Positions 35,099 to 42,490 are shown, counted from the stretch's first letter. The stretch: 64,000 bases of DNA from Streptomyces sp. NBC_00259 (GCF_036181745.1 NZ_CP108080.1:3534001-3598000); one strand, 5' to 3'. Made by a program: numbers and translations. Notes: a model not told the origin generated them from the letters alone.

Positions 35099-36100
35099 AT
35101 GCACGCCATCCGCCTTCACGCCTTCGGCCCCGCCGAGAACCTCACCTACGAGACCGTCGACGACCCCGAACCCGGCCCCGGCCAGGTCCGGATCGCCGTC
35201 GCCGCGGCCGGGGTCCACCTCCTCGACGCCGCCCTCCGCGAAGGCATGCCCGGCCCCTTCCCCGGACCCGCAGAGCTGCCGACCGTCCCCGGCCGCGAAG
35301 TCGCCGGCACCGTCGACCGCATCGGCGAAGGCACCGACGAAAGCTGGCTGGGCAAGCGCGTCGTCGCGCATCTCGGCATGGTCCCCGGGGGGTACGCCGA
35401 ACTCGCCGTCACCGACACCGACCGGCTCCACGAGATCGCCGACCACCTCGACGAGGCCGCCGCCGTAGCCATGATCGGCACCGGCCGCACCACCCTCGGC
35501 ATCCTCCAGTACACCGATCTGGCCCCGCGGTCCGTCGTGATCGTCCCCGCCGCGGCCGGCGGCATCGGCACCCTCATCGTCCAGTACGCCAAGAACGCCG
35601 GCGCCACGGTCATCGGCCTCGCCGGCGGCCCCGCGAAGGTCGCCCACGTCACCGCGAACGGCGCCGACCTCGCCGTCGACTACACGCTCCCCGACTGGCC
35701 CGAACACGTCCGCACCTACCTCGGCGAACGCGACCTGCACGCCACCGTCGTCTACGACTCCGTCGGCGGTGACACCGCCCGCGCCGCCGTCGACCTCCTC
35801 GGCAAGGGCGGCCGGCACATCGTCTTCGGCTGGTCCAGCCACGGCATCCTCGAAGGCTCCGCGCTCACCTTCACCGACGACGAACTCGCCGAACGCGGCA
35901 TCGCCTCCGAGTCCGTCCTCGGCCCCGCCATGCTCGAAAAGGCCGGCGGCCTGCGCGCCCTCGAAACCCGCTCCCTCGACGAAGCCACCACGGGCCGCCT
36001 CCGCCCCGCCGTCCACCGCTTCCCGCTCGCCGAAGCCGCGTCCGCCCACCGCGCCCTCCAGACACGCGGCACCATCGGCAAGGTCGTCCTGATCCCCTAG
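35099..36100 (+). CDS. Zinc-type NADPH:quinone oxidoreductase (MDR family), SoxR target
   Basis: 333 aa, ATG at 35099 with GGAGG upstream. It is a medium-chain dehydrogenase/reductase of the QOR type: MHAIRLHAFGPAENLTYETV, the GREVAGTV segment, and the Rossmann motif as AAAGGIGTLIVQYAKNAGA (~155-173), which replaces the zinc-dependent catalytic Cys cluster. Such enzymes reduce quinones with NADPH. The SoxR box places it in the response to redox-cycling antibiotics, as reported for the homologous S. coelicolor gene. Confidence 0.92.
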   Translation: MHAIRLHAFGPAENLTYETVDDPEPGPGQVRIAVAAAGVHLLDAALREGMPGPFPGPAELPTVPGREVAGTVDRIGEGTDESWLGKRVVAHLGMVPGGYAELAVTDTDRLHEIADHLDEAAAVAMIGTGRTTLGILQYTDLAPRSVVIVPAAAGGIGTLIVQYAKNAGATVIGLAGGPAKVAHVTANGADLAVDYTLPDWPEHVRTYLGERDLHATVVYDSVGGDTARAAVDLLGKGGRHIVFGWSSHGILEGSALTFTDDELAERGIASESVLGPAMLEKAGGLRALETRSLDEATTGRLRPAVHRFPLAEAASAHRALQTRGTIGKVVLIP

Positions 36101-36140
36101 CCCCACGACGCCCCATGACGCCCCACGACGCCCCACGAGC
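36101..36140. repeat. Four 10-bp tandem repeats CCCCACGACG
   Basis: Four units (one with CCCCATGACG, the last ending GAGC) begin right after the stop of the quinone oxidoreductase gene. Confidence 0.7.
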
Positions 36141-36219
36141 AACGAGCGCCTCGTCGGTCGACCGGTACAACTCCTGGACGACGACCGACGGGGTGTTCCC
36201 GTCCGGCGCGGACCCCTCC

Positions 36220-37110
36220 TCACCGCGCCAGAAGCATCCGAGCGATGGCGACCTGTTCCTCCGGCAGCCGCACCGCACCCTCCGACACCCGCCACAGACC
36301 GTTCTGCAGCACCCGGCCCACCGTCCACGCCCGCGCCCGCGCCCGGTCCAGGCCCAGCCGCTCCGTCAGCAGATCGAACCGCCACAGCGTGTCGTCCGCG
36401 TCGAAACGGTTCCACAGCGCCGGGAACAGCTCGAACCCCGGATCACCCGCCAGCGGCTTCGGATCGATCGACAGCCACGGCTCCCGCTCGGCGGCCAGGA
36501 CGTTGTCGTAGTGCAGGTCCCAGTGCAGCAACCGGTCCCCGGGCTCCCCCGCCACCTCCCGGACCGCCGCCGCACAGTCCCGCAGCAGCCGCCGCTCCTC
36601 CTCATCCTCCAGCGCGGCCACCGCCCCCGGCACCCGCGCCGACATCCGCGCCGCGATGTCCCCCAACCGCCGCAGCCCCACCGGCGGGGCCGGCACCGCC
36701 GTCAGACGCGCCAGCAGCTCCCCCAGGATCCGCACCGCCTCCCGGCCGTCCGGCAGCGCCGACAGATGCCGCCCCTCGTCCAGCCGCTCCAGCAGCATCG
36801 TCCCCGTACCCGCGTCATGGTCCAGCAGCCGAACCGCCCCGGCCCCGTCCCACACCCGCAGCGCCAGCGGCTCGCCCTCCGTCTCCTCGTCCAGGAGCTG
36901 CAGCTTCAGCGCCGCACGCGTCCCGTCGCCCACCCGCACCACCGGCAGCACCAGCGACGCCACCCCGCTCATCGAAGGCCCCGTGACCCGCAGCCCCCAT
37001 CGCGCCATGAACTCCGCCGCCCGCCCCGGCAGAGCCTCGACGAAGGCGCGCCCCGCCTCCCCGTTGTACTCGATCTGCTTCGCGACCAGCTCGTCCGGAA
37101 TGTCGACCAC
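36220..37110 (-). CDS. Aminoglycoside phosphotransferase family kinase (APH(6)-like)
   Basis: 296 aa from the GTG at 37110. The catalytic loop is LLHWDLHYDNVLAA (~residues 194-207) with the Mg-binding Asp in SIDPKPLAGDP. The overall pattern (GVASLVLPVVR, ALKLQLL, DPKPLAGDPGFELFPALWNR) is close to streptomycin 6-phosphotransferase. A real resistance function needs testing, as there is no streptomycin gene cluster around it; housekeeping small-molecule kinase is an alternative. Confidence 0.87.
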   Translation of the reverse strand: MVDIPDELVAKQIEYNGEAGRAFVEALPGRAAEFMARWGLRVTGPSMSGVASLVLPVVRVGDGTRAALKLQLLDEETEGEPLALRVWDGAGAVRLLDHDAGTGTMLLERLDEGRHLSALPDGREAVRILGELLARLTAVPAPPVGLRRLGDIAARMSARVPGAVAALEDEEERRLLRDCAAAVREVAGEPGDRLLHWDLHYDNVLAAEREPWLSIDPKPLAGDPGFELFPALWNRFDADDTLWRFDLLTERLGLDRARARAWTVGRVLQNGLWRVSEGAVRLPEEQVAIARMLLAR

Positions 37111-37184
37111 CCCCGGATCGTACGACCGCCACTCACCCGCCCCAGCCTGGACAGCCCAACCGCCACCGGTGTACGAACAGCCTC

Positions 37185-38579
37185 ATGACCAGCACGATCA
37201 ACGGCGGCATCTCCTTCTGGTACGCGGACGACGGCATACCCGCCCCCCGGGAGCCCCTGCCGGGCGACGCGACCGCCGACGTCTGCATCGTCGGCGGCGG
37301 ATACACCGGGCTGTGGACGGCGTACTACCTCAAGAAGGCCGTCCCCTTCCTCAACATCACCGTCCTCGAAGCCAAGTTCTGCGGATACGGCGCCTCCGGA
37401 CGCAACGGCGGCTGGCTCTACAACGGCATCGCCGGCCGCGACCGCTATGCCCGCCTCCACGGCCACGACGCCGCCGTACGCCTCCAGCAGGCCATGAACG
37501 ACACCGTCGCCGAGGTCGTCCGCATCGCCGCCGAAGAGAACATCGACGCCGACATCCACCAGGGCGGCGTCCTCGAAGTCGCCCACAACCCCGCGCAGCT
37601 GACCCGTCTCAAGAACTTCCACGCCGCCGAAATCGCCTTCGGCGAGAAGGACCGCGAACTGTACGGCGCCCGCGAGACCGCCGACCGCGTCCGCGTCGCC
37701 GGAGCCGTCGGCTCCACCTGGACCCCGCACGGCGCCCGTCTGCACCCGGTGAAACTGCTCAAAGGACTCGCGACGGCCGTCGAGGCACTCGGCGTCACCA
37801 TCCACGAATCGACCCCCGTCACGGAGATCAAGCCCAAACACGCGATCACCCCGTACGGAACGGTCCGCGCCCCCTACGTCCTGCGCTGCACCGAAGGCTT
37901 CACCGCGTCCCTCGCACACCAGCGCCGCACCTGGCTCCCCATGAACTCCTCCATGATCGCCACGGCGCCCCTCCCCGACGACGTCTGGTCACAGATCGGC
38001 TGGTCCGGCCGCGAAACCCTCGGCGACATGGCCCACGCCTACATGTACGCCCAGCGCACCGCCGACAACCGCATCGCCCTCGGCGGCCGCGGCATCCCCT
38101 ACCGCTACGGCTCCCGCACCGACAACGACGGCACCACGCAGGCCGCCACCGTCGACGCCCTGCGCACCGTCCTCACCCGCCTCTTCCCCCAACTCGCCGG
38201 AACCGACATCACCCACGCCTGGTCCGGCGTCCTCGGCGTCCCCCGCGACTGGTGCGCCACCGTCACCCTCGACCGCTCGACCGGCCTCGGCTGGGCCGGC
38301 GGCTACGTCGGCTCCGGCGTCGCCACCACCAACCTCGCCGCCCGCACCCTGCGCGACCTCATCCAGCAGGACTCCGGCCAGTCCGGTCCCACCGACCTCA
38401 CCGCCCTCCCGTGGGTCAACCACAAGGTCCGCAAGTGGGAACCCGAGCCCTTCCGCTGGCTCGGCGTCCACACCCTCTACGCGGCCTACCGCACCGCCGA
38501 CCGCCACGAACTCACGGCCCACACGACCCGCACCAGCCGCATCGCCACCCTCGCGGACAGGATCTCCGGCCGGCACTGA
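37185..38579 (+). CDS. FAD-dependent oxidoreductase (DAO family)
   Basis: 464 aa, ATG at 37185. N-terminal FAD-binding motif VCIVGGGYTGLWTAYYL (~35-51) followed by VLEAKFCGYGASGRNGGWLY, the marks of the D-amino-acid/glycine oxidase and gamma-glutamylputrescine oxidase group. The C-terminal GGYVGSGVATTNLAARTL closes the FAD site. Substrate is likely an amine or N-methylated amino acid. No clear ribosome site precedes the start. Confidence 0.88.
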   Translation: MTSTINGGISFWYADDGIPAPREPLPGDATADVCIVGGGYTGLWTAYYLKKAVPFLNITVLEAKFCGYGASGRNGGWLYNGIAGRDRYARLHGHDAAVRLQQAMNDTVAEVVRIAAEENIDADIHQGGVLEVAHNPAQLTRLKNFHAAEIAFGEKDRELYGARETADRVRVAGAVGSTWTPHGARLHPVKLLKGLATAVEALGVTIHESTPVTEIKPKHAITPYGTVRAPYVLRCTEGFTASLAHQRRTWLPMNSSMIATAPLPDDVWSQIGWSGRETLGDMAHAYMYAQRTADNRIALGGRGIPYRYGSRTDNDGTTQAATVDALRTVLTRLFPQLAGTDITHAWSGVLGVPRDWCATVTLDRSTGLGWAGGYVGSGVATTNLAARTLRDLIQQDSGQSGPTDLTALPWVNHKVRKWEPEPFRWLGVHTLYAAYRTADRHELTAHTTRTSRIATLADRISGRH

Positions 38580-38593
38580 CACCCCGGACACAC

Positions 38594-38629
38594 GAACGGC
38601 CCCGCGGCATGCTCGCCGCGGGGCCGTTC
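38594..38629 (+). terminator. Terminator of the FAD oxidoreductase gene
   Basis: A perfect 14-bp stem (38594-38607 with 38616-38629) with an 8-nt loop, 15 nt after the stop. Confidence 0.88.
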
Positions 38630-38642
38630 CTCGTCGTACGCG

Positions 38643-38674
38643 AAGACCCCCAGCCTTGATCGGCTGGGGGTCTT
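38643..38674. terminator. tRNA-Thr terminator stranded at the left end of the AICE
   Basis: A perfect 13-bp stem (38643-38655 with 38662-38674) next to attL. A sister hairpin of the same shape lies next to attR at 49019-49050; this left copy is the original chromosomal terminator downstream of the tRNA gene. Confidence 0.75.
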
Positions 38675-38681
38675 TTCGCTG

Positions 38682-38724
38682 GAGCCCCCTGTCGGGTTCG
38701 AACCGACGACCCCCGCTTTACAAG
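38682..38724. repeat. attL, 43-bp copy of the tRNA-Thr 3' half
   Basis: Identical to 49058-49100 over all 43 bp. It contains the tRNA-Thr sequence from the anticodon loop (CTTGTAA on the - strand) to the 3' end; beyond it the 5' half of a tRNA is missing. This is the left junction of the integrated element. Confidence 0.95.
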
Positions 38725-38805
38725 TTCGATCTCGCCCCGGCGTGCTGGAGGCCCACCTCGCCTACCGGTGCCACACGTGGCTGCCGGTTGTTGCCGCCGT
38801 CCGTG

Positions 38806-38832
38806 GCCGTTGATGTCAGCATTGGATGTCAG
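38806..38832. repeat. Left arm-type direct repeat (GCCGTTGATGTCAGC..)
   Basis: A 15-mer identical to 48993-49007, then ATTGGATGTCA against CGTGGATGTCA on the right. It lies 82 bp inside attL; the right copy is 40 bp inside attR. Both hold paired TGATGTCAGC/GGATGTCA units. Integrase or Xis arm sites are the likely meaning. Confidence 0.6.
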
Positions 38833-38856
38833 CGGAACAGCTGCTGTACTCCGGAG

Positions 38857-39213
38857 ATGACGAGACAGTTCGCCGAGATCTTGCAGGGCCTGATGGAGAA
38901 TCGCCGCCTGACCCCAAGGGCTGTCAGTAGGGCGTCAGGCCGTGCCGAATCAACGATTCAGCAGCTGCTATCAGGCAAGGTGCTGCCATCCGTTGAGATA
39001 GTTCAGGACATCAGTCCCGTACTGGAAATATCGGCGGCCGACCTGCAAGTAATCGCCGGGCTTCCGGACGAGCCGCCACGAGACCATCCCGCCCCCTACC
39101 GGGCTGCGAACGAAATCGGACAGCTTGTTGCAGTGGCGAGCTGGCTCACCCCAGAGAAGGTGGCAGACCTGGTCGAGGTTGCCCGTAGCTACAGGTCAGA
39201 GGGCATTGAGTAG
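38857..39213 (+). CDS. XRE-type helix-turn-helix protein (AICE)
   Basis: 118 aa, ATG at 38857. N-terminal HTH (residues ~5-55: EILQGLMENRRLTPRAVSRA, STIQQLLSGKVLPS) and a C-terminal helical tail (GQLVAVASWLTPEKVADLVE). GGAG touches the ATG, so the ribosome site is unusual. It sits next to attL and the arm repeat, where it could regulate excision or its own cargo. No match to a named regulator is clear. Confidence 0.72.
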   Translation: MTRQFAEILQGLMENRRLTPRAVSRASGRAESTIQQLLSGKVLPSVEIVQDISPVLEISAADLQVIAGLPDEPPRDHPAPYRAANEIGQLVAVASWLTPEKVADLVEVARSYRSEGIE

Positions 39214-39322
39214 CTCACGCCTCTACTCCAGCATGTCAGCACACGGCCGCGCCACGGGGCATGCTGGCGAGGATAGCCGCGTGGATGGTGGAGTCTCACT
39301 AGCAGAGTCGCGCCGTCATCAG

Positions 39323-39378
39323 TCTTGAAAACCGTCGTGGCGGCGACGTCACCGTGGGTTCAAATCCCACACCCACCG
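39323..39378 (+). pseudogene. 3' half of a tRNA-Ser(TGA) gene (attachment-site remnant)
   Basis: Starts at the anticodon loop (CTTGAAA, anticodon TGA) and continues through an anticodon-stem 3' strand, long variable arm (GTGGCGGCGACGTCAC), T arm (GTGGG TTCAAAT CCCAC) and the acceptor 3' strand ACCCACC plus G. The 5' half does not fold: the anticodon stem mismatches and the D arm is absent. The break at the anticodon loop is the classic crossover point of tyrosine integrases. Confidence 0.75.
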
Positions 39379-39383
39379 CAGGT

Positions 39384-39422
39384 GAACGGCTCTTGACCAG
39401 GTAAATCGGTCAGGGGCCGTTC
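39384..39422 (+). terminator. Terminator following the tRNA-Ser remnant
   Basis: A 15-bp stem with two G-U pairs (39384-39398 with 39408-39422) and a 9-nt loop, placed 5 nt after the tRNA 3' end, as for a genuine tRNA gene. Confidence 0.75.
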
Positions 39423-39450
39423 TCGTGAGCGTTGTCCGCCAGCGACTGCT

Positions 39451-39493
39451 GTTCCCCGCTGTTTCCCGTCCGAACGGGCACGGGAGGGGCACG
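39451..39493. repeat. Diverged direct repeat, copy 1 (GTTCCCCG..GGGGCACG)
   Basis: Begins GTTCCCCGCTGTTTCCCG and ends GGGCACGGGAGGGGCACG. A related block is at 39820-39872. It lies 28 bp beyond the tRNA-Ser terminator. Blocks like this often border integrase/att regions in Streptomyces, by my recollection. Confidence 0.45.
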
Positions 39494-39507
39494 TCGACTG
39501 GCCATCT

Positions 39508-39669
39508 CTAGAAGGCGAGCAGCCCGGCGAGCATCAAAGCCGCCACCGCAGAGAAGACCCGCAGCTTCCTCCAGCCCGGTCCCGAAGCCTGGCGGGTCAG
39601 CTCCCAGATGCCCACCAGACCGCCACCTAGGCCCAGCGCGCTGCGCAGCAGGAAAACGGTGGTGTGCAC
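39508..39669 (-). CDS. Small two-helix membrane protein (53 aa)
   Basis: GTG at 39669 with GGAGG 6 nt upstream, TAG at 39508. The product has two hydrophobic segments: VFLLRSALGLGGGLVGIW and VFSAVAALMLAGLLAF, with a basic loop (RQASGPGWRKLR) between them. The good ribosome site and membrane pattern support a real gene although it is short. It lies between the two GTTCCCCG repeat blocks in the AICE left region. Function unknown. Confidence 0.6.
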   Translation of the reverse strand: MHTTVFLLRSALGLGGGLVGIWELTRQASGPGWRKLRVFSAVAALMLAGLLAF

Positions 39670-39819
39670 AGGGAGCCTCCAGTGACCTTCGAACGGACGG
39701 GAAGGCTACCCCTGGTGGCGGTCGCGTGGATGGTCAGCCCCAGTTTGGAAGACGCCGTATGCGGGTGACGGCTGACCTGGCAGTTTGCTGACCTGCGGGG
39801 GAGTGCCGTCGTCACTCTG

Positions 39820-39872
39820 GTTCCCCGTGGTTCCCCGCCCGCCTCCGACCGATCGGGCACGCGTGGGGCACG
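39820..39872. repeat. Diverged direct repeat, copy 2
   Basis: Begins GTTCCCCGTGGTTCCCCG and ends GGGCACGCGTGGGGCACG; related to 39451-39493 with about 10 extra bases in the middle. Confidence 0.45.
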
Positions 39873-39919
39873 CGGCACCCGCCAGGAGCGCTTCTCGCGG
39901 GATCGAGCATCATGTGCGC

Positions 39920-40357
39920 ATGCTGCTGACCTTCGGTCCCGACCGCCAAACGCGCGAGTTCACCTGCGACTGCTGCAATGCTCCCATCGAGCGAGCGTGG
40001 GACTTCATCTATGCCGACGGTGCTCCGCACGCCGTGTACTTCGCGAACTGCTACCACCACACCGACCGCGACCACGATGCCTGGATAGACGTCATCTTCG
40101 GGACGTGGGGCGGGGGATCTGACCAGTGGAGTGACCACGTCGCCTTCGCCTGCCGCATCGGTCCGGTGTTGGGGCAGACCACGCCTGCCTCCACGCTTGT
40201 GACCGCCGGCCTGGCCCACCCCGATGGCCCGCTCTTCGGGCTCAAGCTCGATCGCGAAGCGGCCTTGCAGCACCCGCAGCTGAACGAGTTCTGGAAGGTG
40301 TCGGACTTCATCCTGGAGAACGACCCACTGGTGCGAGGGCACATCTACGGCCACTAG
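39920..40357 (+). CDS. Hypothetical protein (145 aa, AICE cargo)
   Basis: ATG at 39920; weak ribosome site. The protein begins MLLTFGPDRQTREFTCDCCN; the CxCC motif may bind metal. It is rich in His, Trp and Asp (YHHTDRDHDAWIDVIFGTWGGG) and ends LENDPLVRGHIYGH. No known family is recognisable. Codon usage is less GC-biased than the core, in keeping with mobile cargo. It stands just before the inverted-repeat region. Confidence 0.6.
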   Translation: MLLTFGPDRQTREFTCDCCNAPIERAWDFIYADGAPHAVYFANCYHHTDRDHDAWIDVIFGTWGGGSDQWSDHVAFACRIGPVLGQTTPASTLVTAGLAHPDGPLFGLKLDREAALQHPQLNEFWKVSDFILENDPLVRGHIYGH

Positions 40358-40364
40358 GAGACGA

Positions 40365-40529
40365 GGTCGGTGGAGCGGCTTTGGGCGGGAGCTGCCATGG
40401 GGCGAGAGATCGGGGCCCGTAAGCTTGCCGCGACTCGGGCAGTCTGTGGACCTGCCCGCTAAAGCCCGATGTGGGCCCCGATCTTCGAGGCTCGCCCCAT
40501 GGTGGCTGCCTAAAGCCGTGGAGCCGACC
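40365..40529. repeat. Long imperfect inverted repeat (arms ~55 bp)
   Basis: Left arm 40365-40418 and right arm 40473-40529 pair through GGTCGG, CGGCTTT-GGC, CCATGGGGCGAG and AGATCGGGGCCC blocks, around a 54-bp centre. A second inverted pair (AGCCCGATGTGG 40463-40474 with CCACATCGGGCT 40538-40549) is nested in it. Further GC-rich inverted sequence continues to ~40,680. Candidates are a MITE-like relic, a structured RNA, or a transfer/replication site. Confidence 0.65.
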
Positions 40530-40703
40530 GGCCCCAGCCACATCGGGCTACCGTCCACTGCATCAGGTGTGCTCGCTCCAGCCGCGCGGCCGGCGGAGCC
40601 GGGGCCCGGAGCGGGGCGGAGACAGGAGCGTCGGGGCCCGGCGCTGGAGCCGGGGCCGCGCGCGGCGAGCGGAGCGAGCCGCCTTGATGAAGTAGAGAAA
40701 CTC

Positions 40704-41087
40704 TTACCGCGGAGCTTCCTGGGCGGCGTTGTCGCGTCCGGCGCGGAACTCGTCCAGGAGGTCGAAGAACATGTCCAGGGGCTGGATGTCCGCTGCTTCA
40801 GCTGCCCGTTCGATCTCGACGGCCCAGCCGAGCGGGCTCGAGTACTGCATGCCGAGCCGAGGCCAAAGCCACTCGCTGAACGGCCCGCAGTGATCGAAGT
40901 CCGTCATCGCCGGAGCTCCGTGGATCTCGCAGGCGACGCTGTACCCGTGCAGGATCGACTGAAGGTGCAAGACGGAACGGCCTCGCACGTACACGCCTGG
41001 CCGTAGGCGCACGTCGTCAAGGAAGTCGTGCACGTCTTCCAGCTCGCGCAAGGGCCTGGGCTTGGGGAGTCTTGCGCTGCTAGTCAT
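40704..41087 (-). CDS. Hypothetical protein coupled to pif (127 aa)
   Basis: ATG at 41087 overlaps the Nudix gene stop (ATGA), so it is made with the pif-like protein. It begins MTSSARLPKPRPLRELEDVH and contains FLDDVRLRPGVYVRGRSVLHL and DFDHCGPFSEWLWPRLGMQY. No signal or helix-turn-helix is visible. Similar proteins, as I recall, sit in other Streptomyces AICEs. It may share the immunity or transfer-control role of its partner. Confidence 0.75.
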   Translation of the reverse strand: MTSSARLPKPRPLRELEDVHDFLDDVRLRPGVYVRGRSVLHLQSILHGYSVACEIHGAPAMTDFDHCGPFSEWLWPRLGMQYSSPLGWAVEIERAAEAADIQPLDMFFDLLDEFRAGRDNAAQEAPR

Positions 41088-41542
41088 GCCGAAGCCTCCA
41101 GCAACCGTTGGCCGTCGTGGCTCCGCACGTGGGGTCCGTGTCCGTCAAGGGCATCGAGCAGGCGGACTGCGTAGACCTCGGCCATCCGCTCGGCGACTTC
41201 GTCGGGCGTGAGCCAGTCAACTGCCGTGGACTCCGAAGAGGTTCGCTCGATGCCACCCGAAGGCTTGCACCGGAACACCAAGGCCACGATGCCTCGCGTC
41301 ATGTTCTTGTAGACCCCGGTCAGCTCGTCGACCTCGACGCGGATGCCGGTCTCTTCCCAGACTTCCCGCGCTACGCCGTCCTCGGGGGCCTCGGTGAGTT
41401 CGAGGACGCCACCCGGCAGCTCCCAAGTTCCGTTGTCAGCCCGGCGGATCGCGAGTAGCCGGCCGTCTTCGCGCACGACCGCCCCTGCCACGGACACGGA
41501 GTGGAGAGGCGTTGACTTGTGCTGCGGGGAACCCGTACTCAT
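41084..41542 (-). CDS. pif: Nudix hydrolase, pSAM2 immunity factor (Pif)-like
   Basis: 152 aa from the ATG at 41542; an ATG at 41554 is in frame. The Nudix box is complete: GVLELTE at its start and REVWEETGI at its end, with seven residues between. In pSAM2 the Nudix protein Pif prevents redundant transfer between cells that both carry the element. The gene is divergent from the korSA-like gene and its start codon lies within a copy of the palindromic operator, so it should be under GntR-repressor control. Confidence 0.85.
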   Translation of the reverse strand: MSTGSPQHKSTPLHSVSVAGAVVREDGRLLAIRRADNGTWELPGGVLELTEAPEDGVAREVWEETGIRVEVDELTGVYKNMTRGIVALVFRCKPSGGIERTSSESTAVDWLTPDEVAERMAEVYAVRLLDALDGHGPHVRSHDGQRLLEASA

Positions 41543-41552
41543 GTACAGGAGC
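41537..41552. promoter_or_regulatory. GntR operator copy 1 (ACTCATGTACAGGAGC)
   Basis: Matches ACTCATGTACATGAGT at 14 of 16 positions. It covers the pif start codon and lies 20 bp before the korSA-like ATG. Confidence 0.65.
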
Positions 41553-41572
41553 ATAGGAGAGTGAGAAGGACT

Positions 41573-42352
41573 ATGGGAACAGCGGTAGGAGGTGGCAGGG
41601 CCGTACCTCGGTACGTTCAGATCGCCGACGAGATCGTTCAGCAGATCCGGGCTGGTGTCCTGAAGCCTGGTGACATGGTGCCGAGTGAGTCGGAGCTGGT
41701 CGAGCGCTACGGCGTAGCCAGTGGAACGATTCGCAAGGCGATGGTGGAGGTCCGGGCCAGTGGCCTGGTGGAGACCCGCCACGGCAAGGGCTCGATCGTG
41801 ATGGATCGGCCGCCGGTGCGGCTGCGGTCGTCGGACCGCTTCCGAGCTTCGCATCGTCGTGGCGGCAAGGCTGCCTATCTGGCGGAGTCCGAGCAGTCCG
41901 GCGCGACGGCCAAGGTGAGCGTCCTCTACATCGGCCCGATGGAGGCCCCCGAGGAGATCGCGGAACGGCTCGGCGTCGAGGCCGGCGCCCAGGTGCTCGC
42001 GCGTCGGCGGCTCTACTTCCGCAACGGGACACCCGTGGAGACGGCTAGCTCATACCTGCCGTGGGACGTGGTCAAGGACATCCCCGAGCTGTTCGGCGAG
42101 AACCCGGGCCCCGGGGGCATCTACGCCCGCCTCGAGGATGACGGTCATGTCTTCGCCGAGTTCGTCGAGACCCTCACGGCCCGGCCGGCCTCCAAGGCCG
42201 AGGCGTCCGAGTTGGCCCTGAGCCCCGGCGCACCCGTCGTCCACCTCATCCGCAACGCGGTGACCGAAGCGGGCCGCGTCGTCGAGGTCTGCGACACCCT
42301 CATGGCCGCTGATCAGTTCGTTTTCCAGTACCGGATCCCTGCCAGCGACTGA
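41573..42352 (+). CDS. korSA: GntR-family repressor (KorSA-like)
   Basis: 259 aa, ATG at 41573 with GAAGG upstream. N-terminal GntR winged helix (PRYVQIADEIVQQIRAGVLK, PSESELVERYGVASGTIRKA) and a C-terminal UTRA-type effector domain (HutC subfamily). In pSAM2 KorSA represses pra and so keeps the element silent. Here operators lie before this gene, before pif and twice before the transfer operon, so it probably represses all three units. Confidence 0.88.
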   Translation: MGTAVGGGRAVPRYVQIADEIVQQIRAGVLKPGDMVPSESELVERYGVASGTIRKAMVEVRASGLVETRHGKGSIVMDRPPVRLRSSDRFRASHRRGGKAAYLAESEQSGATAKVSVLYIGPMEAPEEIAERLGVEAGAQVLARRRLYFRNGTPVETASSYLPWDVVKDIPELFGENPGPGGIYARLEDDGHVFAEFVETLTARPASKAEASELALSPGAPVVHLIRNAVTEAGRVVEVCDTLMAADQFVFQYRIPASD

Positions 42353-42370
42353 CGCTCGCTCAACTCCGCA

Positions 42371-42404
42371 CAACCCGCCCGGACTTCTTCGTCCAGGCGG
42401 GTTG
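42371..42404 (+). terminator. Terminator of the korSA-like gene
   Basis: An 8-bp stem (AACCCGCC/GGCGGGTT) extended by GGAC/GTCC after one mismatch, loop TTCTTC, 19 nt after the stop. Confidence 0.7.
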
Positions 42405-42420
42405 ACTCATGTATAGGAGT
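42405..42420. promoter_or_regulatory. GntR operator copy 2 (ACTCATGTATAGGAGT)
   Basis: 14 of 16 matches to the perfect copy at 42441-42456; 86 bp before the SCO3933-family gene. Confidence 0.65.
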
Positions 42421-42440
42421 CAGGCACTCTTCTTCATGTC

Positions 42441-42456
42441 ACTCATGTACATGAGT
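42441..42456. promoter_or_regulatory. GntR operator copy 3 (ACTCATGTACATGAGT)
   Basis: A perfect 16-bp palindrome, 50 bp before the first gene of the transfer operon. Confidence 0.75.
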
Positions 42457-42490
42457 GACAGAGTCCAGCACTTCTAGAGGAGTGATCTCT

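Noticed and set aside
35871..36278. Antisense 135-codon frame across the end of the quinone oxidoreductase gene
   Set aside because: Gly/Arg-rich shadow frame without start context.
36220..37110. Streptomycin resistance within an antibiotic gene cluster
   Set aside because: The kinase resembles APH(6), but no biosynthetic genes are next to it, so no cluster can be claimed.
38682..38724. A second tRNA-Thr gene at the left end
   Set aside because: Only the 43-bp 3' half is present; nothing beyond the anticodon loop matches a tRNA.
39287..39378. A complete tRNA-Ser gene
   Set aside because: The 3' half is convincing but the 5' acceptor pairs at only about 5 of 7 positions, the D arm does not form and the anticodon stem has mismatches. 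It is a remnant.
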